Assembly: GCA_016840025.1 (NCBI GenBank)
Contig: JAEOTF010000121.1
Span: 1 to 13,738, forward strand
Reading direction: 5' to 3'
Length of the DNA: 13,738 bases
Source of the DNA: Candidatus Hodarchaeota archaeon
Lineage (GTDB): Archaea; Asgardarchaeota; Heimdallarchaeia; Hodarchaeales; YT1-039
In this document: positions 1 to 5,992 of the stretch, one piece after another
Layout: every line of letters begins with the position of its first letter
How positions within the stretch are numbered: position 1 is the first letter of the stretch
Notes under the pieces: generated by a model
The model's input: only the letters and a program-made list of their open reading frames with translations
Databases searched by the model: none
What the model was told of the DNA's origin: nothing
Translations under genes and position numbers: made by a program

Positions 1-201
1 TATTCAAACACTTTAAATAAGGATTCTGTTTCAGAGGGTTTTATAGAACCATCCTCCCCTCCCCCCTCTTTTAAAACCAAAAAAATAAGTCCCGTGGTCC
101 ACGGGACTTTGGAGAAATGGTCTCCCCGAATAGAACAGACACGAACTATCACCATTACCTTGCATAATACAATTCATGCCTGTAAGAGAAAAAACCTATA
201 G
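1..201. other. Left-edge stretch without a recognisable gene
   Basis: This stretch holds no reading frame that I recognise on either strand. Its only clear structure is the hairpin at 87-109, entered separately. A C-rich, T-rich patch lies at about 50-70, and a short possible stem (GGAGA, 111-115, with TCTCC, 121-125) follows the hairpin. A TAG at 199-201 closes the frame of the downstream recombinase remnant, so this part may once have coded for more of that protein but now reads as decayed. Confidence 0.4.
79..109 (-). terminator. Intrinsic terminator, minus strand
   Basis: AAGTCCCGTGG (87-97) pairs perfectly with CCACGGGACTT (99-109). On the minus strand the 11-bp stem is followed directly by A and a run of T, the complement of the A tract at about 79-85. 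That is the normal form of a rho-independent terminator. On the plus strand only three T follow, so plus-strand termination would be weak. It could serve as a second stop for minus-strand transcription leaving the island. Confidence 0.6.
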
Positions 202-393
202 CGCTCACAACATTCTAAATATCAGGAGGAGCAGGAGGTTATCAGGATAATCAAACAACTGAAATCGAATGGACTTACATTACGAGGAATAGCAAGAGAA
301 TTGAATAAGAGACTTGTTCCCACAAAGAACAAAGGGATTTGACAGGCCACTAAAGTGAGTAATATACTCTCGCGAATTGGCATAGAACGTTGA
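202..393 (+). pseudogene. Remnant of a serine-recombinase C-terminal region
   Basis: From 202 a plus-strand frame reads EEQEVIRIIKQLKSNGL, then TLRGIARELNKRLVPT (226-321). This is the pattern seen in the recombinase region of resolvase-type serine recombinases (EEQ..I..I..L...G.S.R.IA.ELN.R..PT), next to a helix-turn-helix. The frame is closed upstream by TAG at 199-201 and interrupted by TGA at 340-342, where relatives usually have Trp (GKW..). It then continues as QATKVSNILSR and stops with TGA at 391-393. No start codon, catalytic serine domain or ribosome site is visible, so it is a fragment. The terminator at 432-463 is in the right place to have ended this gene. Assignment to the serine recombinases rests on a short match recalled from the family. 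Confidence 0.6.
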
Positions 394-403
394 GATTGAA
401 TGC

Positions 404-490
404 TTCAATTTGATCGCAGTGAGAGTGCTCCTAATCCGGCCCTCCGTGGCCGGATTATTTTTTCAGGCGAGAACCATGGATGGTTCGAGC
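404..490 (+). repeat. Left arm of an 87-bp perfect inverted repeat
   Basis: Bases 404-490 are the exact reverse complement of 13652-13738, with no mismatch by eye. The arm starts with TTCAATTTGATCGCAG and ends with GGTTCGAGC. It contains the terminator at 432-463 and a second short hairpin, GAACCAT (471-477) with ATGGTTC (480-486). Identity stops at 491 on the inner side. On the outer side the window ends in the right copy, so the true length is unknown. A palindrome, ATTGAA-TGC-TTCAAT (395-409), straddles the outer edge of the left arm. Confidence 0.93.
432..463 (+). terminator. Intrinsic terminator in left repeat, plus strand
   Basis: TAATCCGGCC (432-441) pairs with GGCCGGATTA (448-457) across a six-base loop, and six T follow (458-463). 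This is a strong rho-independent terminator. It stops plus-strand transcription coming from the recombinase remnant before it can run antisense into the island. Confidence 0.85.
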
Positions 491-548
491 TCATATCCCG
501 TAAAAATAGGAGCTGTACATATTTTATAAATCTATACGCAGTTTATGT

Positions 549-569
549 AAAAAGTGAGGATTTATCCTC
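549..569 (-). terminator. Probable operon-end terminator, minus strand
   Basis: It lies 25 bases past the stop of the last island gene. On the minus strand GAGGA and TCCTC form a 5-bp stem with a 4-base loop (plus strand 556-560 and 565-569), followed by AC and five T (complement of the A run at 549-553). The stem is short, so termination may be partial. Confidence 0.5.
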
Positions 570-594
570 CTATATATTCATTATCATCGTTCAT

Positions 595-1851
595 TTATAC
601 TCCCTTATTATATTTCTTAAAAATATTGTACAATTCACAATTGGCACCTTTGCATTTCATCTTGTAGTTGCAACTGGTTAATAGTACAGGACAATAATAC
701 AAGGTATCCTTTATACATATCTTTTTAAACTCCTCATTTTTTCCGTTTATGATTCCAAAAGGGCATATATCACAATTGTCTTTTTCACACATACGAGGGA
801 CTAAATCAAATGTTATATCGAATTGTTCTGGATATCCTTCAGGGATGTTCTCCTCGTCATGAATATCTCTCAATATTTTTGCGAGAGAATCTTTATTTCT
901 TTTTAGATATTTGGTGTTTTGCAATATACAAGACCTGAATTTTGGGTTGTTATTCCAAACGTCACCGGGCAATTCAAATTGAGACAATATTGCTTTAGAT
1001 TTTAATAAATCTATCTTATCGTACTCTTCTTGTTTTAGAGCTCCATAGAAATAATCACTAAACTCTGGTGATTTAAAAAAGTCGCGTAGTGAGCACCATG
1101 CCCTTTTTTGATTATAAATCGCTCCATTCTTAAAAGACTCAAATCCTTCAGAAAATGATTTTCCATCATTGATGATTCTTATTACTCGATCTGATCTGCG
1201 TTTAGCCCTTTTTGTTTCTTTTTTATAATCGCTAATGTCAGTGTATTTCGGTTGGCCTATATCGTAATAGGTGAGTAAATATAATGAATAGAGTAGCTTT
1301 GGTATCAAACCCTCCTCACCGTCGAGTTTTGTTAATATAGTTATTAAAAGCCTGGAAAAGTTATAGTCATATTCCCGAAGAATGCAGAATGTACTTAGTA
1401 TAGATCTGTAATCAGATGGGTAATAACGTGGAATGAAATGAGCAGTAGTACCGGTCTTCAAGTTATAGCTAAGCAAACGCTTATTGTTTCTTGCTTTCGA
1501 GCGAGATACAAATATCTGCTTATCATAATCTTCACTATTAAACTTGTATTGATCCTTATATTGATAATCACCTCTTTTTATGAAAAAGGAATTTGCAGAT
1601 TGTGAGTTAAGTAGATCTAAGGTTTTTTCTTTTTTAATAATATCAACCAATTCGGAGAAGATAAATCCACCGACTGACCACACTCGTTCAAATGGTGTTT
1701 GTCTGTCAGTAATATAACAAAGCCAGTGGGTTAATATTTTTGTATCATTAGACAGATCAGATTTATAGAAGTTAATTTGGTTGTAATTTGATTTCCTACT
1801 CCATCGGGCTTCATCTAAGAAGGCTGTAATCTTAAATTGATCACCGAACAT
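595..1851 (-). CDS. Uncharacterised protein with C-terminal eight-cysteine cluster
   Basis: This is a 418-residue protein of a family I do not recognise. The ATG at 1851 starts MFGDQFKITA; the Shine-Dalgarno signal is weak. Residues 1-350 are charged, rich in Tyr, Phe, Lys and Asp, and show no signal peptide, clear membrane segment or NTP-binding motif. The basic stretch KKETKRAKRRSDR (210-222) could contact nucleic acid. The last 64 residues hold eight cysteines, at 355, 360, 363, 379, 387, 394, 400 and 405, starting with C-x4-C-x2-C. Such spacing suggests bound metal, either two zinc sites or an iron-sulfur cluster. It is the last gene of the island, 136 bases after the Upf1-like helicase and in a different frame from the other five, so it may be transcribed partly on its own. 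A role as DNA-binding or sensing subunit is only a guess. Confidence 0.8.
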   Translation of the reverse strand: MFGDQFKITAFLDEARWSRKSNYNQINFYKSDLSNDTKILTHWLCYITDRQTPFERVWSVGGFIFSELVDIIKKEKTLDLLNSQSANSFFIKRGDYQYKDQYKFNSEDYDKQIFVSRSKARNNKRLLSYNLKTGTTAHFIPRYYPSDYRSILSTFCILREYDYNFSRLLITILTKLDGEEGLIPKLLYSLYLLTYYDIGQPKYTDISDYKKETKRAKRRSDRVIRIINDGKSFSEGFESFKNGAIYNQKRAWCSLRDFFKSPEFSDYFYGALKQEEYDKIDLLKSKAILSQFELPGDVWNNNPKFRSCILQNTKYLKRNKDSLAKILRDIHDEENIPEGYPEQFDITFDLVPRMCEKDNCDICPFGIINGKNEEFKKICIKDTLYYCPVLLTSCNYKMKCKGANCELYNIFKKYNKGV

Positions 1852-1932
1852 GGATTACATTAACCTATTTAAAATTATGCTATTCCTTTTTACACTAAGC
1901 GGATCAAAATGAAGGGTATAAAAGTCCTTAAA

Positions 1933-1972
1933 AATTCATTATAATGTTTTCTTTTTACAAATAAAATGAATT
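1933..1972 (-). promoter_or_regulatory. Possible internal promoter for the cysteine-rich gene
   Basis: The 136-base gap 1852-1987 is the only real intergenic space within the gene run. On the minus strand it contains a perfect TATAAT (plus positions 1938-1943) about 90 bases before the ATG at 1851. No good -35 hexamer stands 16-18 bases upstream. The -10 lies in one arm of an 8-bp inverted repeat, AATTCATT (1933-1940) with AATGAATT (1965-1972), which could be an operator. In DNA this AT-rich such matches occur by chance. Confidence 0.3.
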
Positions 1973-1987
1973 GGCCACAGAACCAAA

Positions 1988-4900
1988 TCAAACGAGTCGG
2001 TTTATTAGTAATTCAACTTTGCCAGGTTGCATTAATATCTCATCAGCATTTATTCTGATTATTTTATACCCCTTCTCCTCTAATTTTTTATCACGTATCT
2101 CGTCTTTATTAAATTGCTCTGCTGACCAGTGTTGTCTCCCATCTACTTCTAAATCATATCGATTACCGAACGGTGATACGACGAAAAAATCGAGCCTATA
2201 GGGCTTTTCTTCATACTGGGGATGATACCACAGTTTCGATTGCTCAAGAAAGTCTGCTAATTTTTCTTCTGCTGGCGATTCATATATAGGTGTCCTTTCA
2301 TGAGTTTGACTACTTAATACATATGAAGCAAATTCTCCTAGAAACCCTCCAATGTTTTTGCACTTTTCTGCATCTCCAACTATATGCAATGCTCCTCGTG
2401 CACGAGTTATTGAAACATTTAAAAGTTGATCTGTATCTGCAACCCAACGAGCTTTTCGAGGATGAATCCCTTTTGATACAACAGGTGAAAATATGATTAC
2501 ATCTGCCTCAGCTCCCTGGAATCTATGAGCTGTTCCAACAGACATTCTTCCTTTTACTAATTCAAACCAAGATTGTTTTCGAATGTTCTCTTCTATACGT
2601 TCCATTTGTAAGCGAAATGGAGTCACTATACCCAAGGTAAGGTCTTGACGATTTAATAATCCGGAAGTAGCCCAATTGCTAAGAAGCCTTATTATTTCAC
2701 GTATTTCATCTTCATTAAAAGCACTTCTTAACGTATCTGGTACTTTTCCTATAACATTATGCCAAAACATCCCAAGGTCTAGATTTCCGAGACGATTAGC
2801 TATATATGTTATTTTGGTTCGTAAGACCAATGATCGCTCATAAAAGGTTCGATTCGAAAACTCAATAATTGCTGGATGCGAACGATAATGTTCGGCTAAG
2901 AATATAGGGTTTCTCCCAGAATGGACTATTGCTGCTTCTGAAATATCATAAAGCGAATTAGATATATAGGACCAGTTTGTGAGCAATGAAACAGCATCGT
3001 TTAATTCAGCGATTTGTGTTTCCTGTTTTGTGTTCAATGTGCTTATGTGACTTAATTGATGTGGATCTCCTATAATAACTGCTCTTTTAGCTCGGAATAA
3101 GATTGGAATAGCGGATACAATATCACATTGACTCGCTTCATCGATCACCGCAAGGTCAAAAAGATTTTCTTTTAGTGGCAGTGCCCGCCTTGCTGAAAGA
3201 CTCGTGACTATCCATACTGGAATAAAGCGAAATAATTGATTACATGTATCATCGAAATCATCTTTTAGAGTTAGCCATGCATCACGACCGCTAACGTGGC
3301 GAAGTTTTTCTGAAACATCAAAGTAATGTCTTACTAAGTATCTAACTTGTCCTAATTCTGAAGCAATCTTACCAGTCCAGTAACTTCTTAAAATATCTCT
3401 ACAAATGTTGGTTTTTTTATCCTTCAATTTGTCGATATCTAGTTGAAGGCTAGCTGCATCTTCCTCCTTCGTTATATGATCGAGTACCTCATTGGCCCTT
3501 CGACGATAATGGAGCCATTTTATCAAATGTGCGAGCTTTCTAATTTCATCAGTTAATAGTTTCCAATTAATCCCTAATTCATCAATTCTTAGAATATCAG
3601 ATCGTATTTCATCAGGAAAATCACTAACAAGATTTTTTAATTTTGTATAATACTTATCTAATAGCTTTACTCCCATGAATAGTTTTAATATCCAAAGCTT
3701 TAATCCTAGCCCTTTTCCACATGCTAGCGTTTCTGTTTCTCTTCTTAATCGATCTACCAAGCTTTTATCAATATTAATTCCTTCATCATTCAATAAGGCT
3801 TTTACCCATGCTTCGGGTACAAGTGATTCTGCTATTCTCTTTTGGTTAATTTCATCTCTAAGCTTCATTAGTTGATTCATTAAGCCTTCAATATTTGATC
3901 GTATTGATAGAATCTCCTTATCTAAATTTTGTAATCCACTATAATCTAGTGAGGTGGATTTATCGCTATCCTGTTTTGTAAATTTTCCAATACGAGCTGT
4001 CATTTCCTCCTTTAATTTCTCCATTTTTTCACCACTCCCAACCCGAAAGGTCCAATCTTCATCTTCACTCAAGATTTCTTGAAACCATTCTCTTATAACA
4101 TCCACAGCTTTATTGTTTTTACTTGCAAAAAGCACTGTTTTACCTGCAATCACAGCGTTTGCAAGAAGATTCACAACTATCTGTGATTTCCCAGTTCCCG
4201 GAGGTCCCGTAACTACAGTTAGTGGGCTTGACAGCCCAGAATGTAATGCTTTTTCCTGTTTTAAATTTAAAGGCCGAATTTCGAATAATTGTTTAGTCTC
4301 AGGCCTTTCAACGTCATCATTTTCAGCATATTTTTTAGGGGTATGATTAAATAGATGCCCCAGTGATGTATCTAAGGCAACTTCAAGAAACCGTGGATAT
4401 TTGACGAGAGCCTCAAGCTCACGACGAAGGTGATATGTATATGCCGAACGCTCACTTCTAAAGAGAATGGGGCGATTAACCCATGTATCTCGCTCTGTTT
4501 CTTTTACCGGAAATGGATCAAGTGAATCTACTTGCCATTTTGTTGTAGAGTATCCTATGTAATCAAAAGCAGCATTTAACCTTGCATCAAAAGAACCGAA
4601 AGAACCTTCAAGATATTCCTGTATTTTTTGTATTTCTTCAATACCTGTGTGCTGAAGACTGAGAAAATGGTGATTAAATTGAATGTTTTCTGGATCTACA
4701 AGACGAAGTATAAATTCATTGTCTGTGTTTTGTTGTATTTCCGCCTCTGTGAAAAATAGTGGTGCAATCATATCTTTATTATCAATATAGATAGGGTAGC
4801 CGTAAAAAAGTCTTAGGGGTTCGCCAGCCTGTAGTGTGCCACGGAGTAATATGGTTTTATCTGATTTATATTTTATAATAAAGTGCACTTCAGATTTATT

Positions 4901-5068
4901 AGGGAAAAATATTGGTTCTCTGTCTTCCCACGGAGATAAAAAAGTCCTATGTAACTGAGACAGGCGGAAAGTCAGAGATCGAAGATCTTCTTCTCCAATG
5001 CAGGCAAGGTAAAAATTTATTAATCGCTTTAAATCTTCTTGATTTAATTTTTTTATATTAGCATCCAC
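1988..5068 (-). CDS. Upf1-like SF1 helicase with C-terminal Vsr/DUF559-like nuclease
   Basis: This 1026-residue protein should unwind or translocate on nucleic acid with ATP and may cut DNA. The SF1 motifs run in order: Walker A GPPGTGKS (288-295), DEAS (643-646), GDPHQL (667-672), EHYRSHP (726-732), TAHRFQGAEAD (846-856) and NVSITRAR (884-891). The DEAS box and the spacing fit the Upf1/DNA2-type branch. About 330 residues, mostly charged and helical-looking, separate motif Ia from motif II, a long insertion. Residues 928-1015 look like a Vsr/DUF559 PD-(D/E)XK fold: ESPAEEKL, then RLDFFV (D960) and LEVDGRQHW (E974, D976), ending in YKIIRINADEI. The start is GTG at 5068; no ATG exists in frame nearby and the Shine-Dalgarno is poor, so coupling to the S24 gene 30 bases upstream is likely. 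The stop is TGA. SF1 helicase plus Vsr-like nuclease proteins are known from defence islands; the target is not known. Confidence 0.9.
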   Translation of the reverse strand: MDANIKKLNQEDLKRLINFYLACIGEEDLRSLTFRLSQLHRTFLSPWEDREPIFFPNKSEVHFIIKYKSDKTILLRGTLQAGEPLRLFYGYPIYIDNKDMIAPLFFTEAEIQQNTDNEFILRLVDPENIQFNHHFLSLQHTGIEEIQKIQEYLEGSFGSFDARLNAAFDYIGYSTTKWQVDSLDPFPVKETERDTWVNRPILFRSERSAYTYHLRRELEALVKYPRFLEVALDTSLGHLFNHTPKKYAENDDVERPETKQLFEIRPLNLKQEKALHSGLSSPLTVVTGPPGTGKSQIVVNLLANAVIAGKTVLFASKNNKAVDVIREWFQEILSEDEDWTFRVGSGEKMEKLKEEMTARIGKFTKQDSDKSTSLDYSGLQNLDKEILSIRSNIEGLMNQLMKLRDEINQKRIAESLVPEAWVKALLNDEGINIDKSLVDRLRRETETLACGKGLGLKLWILKLFMGVKLLDKYYTKLKNLVSDFPDEIRSDILRIDELGINWKLLTDEIRKLAHLIKWLHYRRRANEVLDHITKEEDAASLQLDIDKLKDKKTNICRDILRSYWTGKIASELGQVRYLVRHYFDVSEKLRHVSGRDAWLTLKDDFDDTCNQLFRFIPVWIVTSLSARRALPLKENLFDLAVIDEASQCDIVSAIPILFRAKRAVIIGDPHQLSHISTLNTKQETQIAELNDAVSLLTNWSYISNSLYDISEAAIVHSGRNPIFLAEHYRSHPAIIEFSNRTFYERSLVLRTKITYIANRLGNLDLGMFWHNVIGKVPDTLRSAFNEDEIREIIRLLSNWATSGLLNRQDLTLGIVTPFRLQMERIEENIRKQSWFELVKGRMSVGTAHRFQGAEADVIIFSPVVSKGIHPRKARWVADTDQLLNVSITRARGALHIVGDAEKCKNIGGFLGEFASYVLSSQTHERTPIYESPAEEKLADFLEQSKLWYHPQYEEKPYRLDFFVVSPFGNRYDLEVDGRQHWSAEQFNKDEIRDKKLEEKGYKIIRINADEILMQPGKVELLINRLV

Positions 5069-5076
5069 CTTTTTTA

Positions 5077-5101
5077 TAATAAGAATTATTAATTCTTATT
5101 A
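5077..5101 (-). repeat. Perfect 11-bp inverted repeat at the S24/helicase junction
   Basis: Arms 5077-5087 and 5091-5101 are exact reverse complements (TAATAAGAATT on the minus strand) with a 3-base spacer. On the mRNA the hairpin begins with the stop codon of the S24 gene, takes in a second in-frame TAA (5098-5096) and ends 8 bases before the GTG of the helicase gene. No U run follows, so it is not a normal terminator. It may set the ratio of the two proteins, shape mRNA ends, or be a DNA operator. Confidence 0.6.
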
Positions 5102-5962
5102 GACAACTTCTATAAATTCTGCGACTACTCTAAAATCATCACCAGCCACATTTTCTAATACGATATCTTCAAACCCTTGGTTAGCTGGAGACAAGGTAAT
5201 TTTTTTATGCATCCATGTTCCATCTTCAAAGTATTGTTTCTCACTCATATAACGCTTAACAGTATAATTTTGACCAGTCTCAGGATCCGGTATTTGCCTT
5301 GACTCGACCAAGACAACTTTTCCATTACGTGAGCCACCTTTTTCAAATTGGAATATACAATAACTACTATCTGGTATGATTGGCTCCATAGATTTTCCAA
5401 CAACTTGGACAACAAACATATCCTTATGTAGTTTCTTTCGAGCCTGTACCCTCACCCATCCTAACTTTTCAACGTATTCTGCTTTCCCAAATTTTGTTGC
5501 GGCAGCTTTTAAGGAATAAATAGGTAAAGCTGTGGTGTATTTTTCAGAATTTGATATTTCATCTTCAGCAAAAATATGGATTTTCTCATCTTTACCCTTT
5601 TCATACATGGGTTCTTTAGCTCCGTAAACTACACCAATAATATTTTCTCTACCCTCTGGAACTTCTTTAAGAATAATTGGTTCATATTTTTCATTTAGTG
5701 CCTCTAAGCAAAATATATTGGCATTAAACAAACCATCAGTTGGTACCTGTTGTATATTAAGACGCCGTATGGTTAAGTTCCCTGAATATTCATCTTGAAT
5801 ATCTTTATGATGTATTAAAACAATCTTCCCAACACAAGCTTTTATATCAAACTCCGAATTAAAAACGCACCAATCGCCACTTTTGTATTTTGGATATAAT
5901 GCATTTCCCACCACCTGTACCGCAAAACAATTATTAGGATAAGCTTCCACTTTCTCTGGCAC
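5099..5962 (-). CDS. Tandem S24/LexA-like protein, first domain without catalytic dyad
   Basis: This 287-residue protein is made of two LexA/UmuD-type (S24) domains and has no helix-turn-helix. Domain 2 (about 147-287) keeps the serine-lysine dyad: GKSMEP with Ser191 and YTVKRY with Lys236. Domain 1 (about 1-120) has the same layout, FAVQVVG then GNALYP, but Ala21 stands for Ser and, in LTIRRL, Arg66 stands for Lys, so it should be inactive. No Ala-Gly or Cys-Gly pair, the usual self-cleavage site, occurs before Ser191; the corresponding place reads KAAATKF (152-158). The only start in frame is GTG at 5962. The ten codons before it, after the TAA of res, still read DDGWLEV, matching GWVRV in domain 2, so the domain seems to begin upstream of the start. 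Its place directly behind Res suggests a partner or switch for the restriction enzyme; this is inference. Confidence 0.88.
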   Translation of the reverse strand: MPEKVEAYPNNCFAVQVVGNALYPKYKSGDWCVFNSEFDIKACVGKIVLIHHKDIQDEYSGNLTIRRLNIQQVPTDGLFNANIFCLEALNEKYEPIILKEVPEGRENIIGVVYGAKEPMYEKGKDEKIHIFAEDEISNSEKYTTALPIYSLKAAATKFGKAEYVEKLGWVRVQARKKLHKDMFVVQVVGKSMEPIIPDSSYCIFQFEKGGSRNGKVVLVESRQIPDPETGQNYTVKRYMSEKQYFEDGTWMHKKITLSPANQGFEDIVLENVAGDDFRVVAEFIEVV

Positions 5963-5974
5963 TTCAAGCCACCC
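5963..5974 (-). promoter_or_regulatory. Ribosome-binding site that sets the S24 GTG start
   Basis: On the minus strand GGGTGG (plus 5969-5974) stands six bases before the GTG at 5962. It is a moderate Shine-Dalgarno match at a usable distance. There is no ATG, GTG or TTG between this GTG and the TAA at 5993-5995 in the same frame, so this is the only conventional start. Confidence 0.5.
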
Positions 5975-5992
5975 ATCATCGTCTACTTTTTG

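Noticed and set aside
340..342. TGA read as Trp (recoded genetic code)
   Set aside because: The Upf1-like gene ends with TGA at a sensible C-terminus and Trp is coded by TGG throughout, so the standard code applies and the recombinase frame is simply broken.
481..500. GGTTCGAGC resembles the T-arm of a tRNA, a common integration site
   Set aside because: The flanking bases do not form a 5-bp T stem, and no acceptor, D or anticodon arms are seen. The motif is better explained as part of the GAACCAT/ATGGTTC hairpin.
400..681. Plus-strand reading frame of 93 codons over the left repeat
   Set aside because: It runs through the strong terminator at 432-463 and into the end of the cysteine-rich gene, has no ribosome site and no family likeness.
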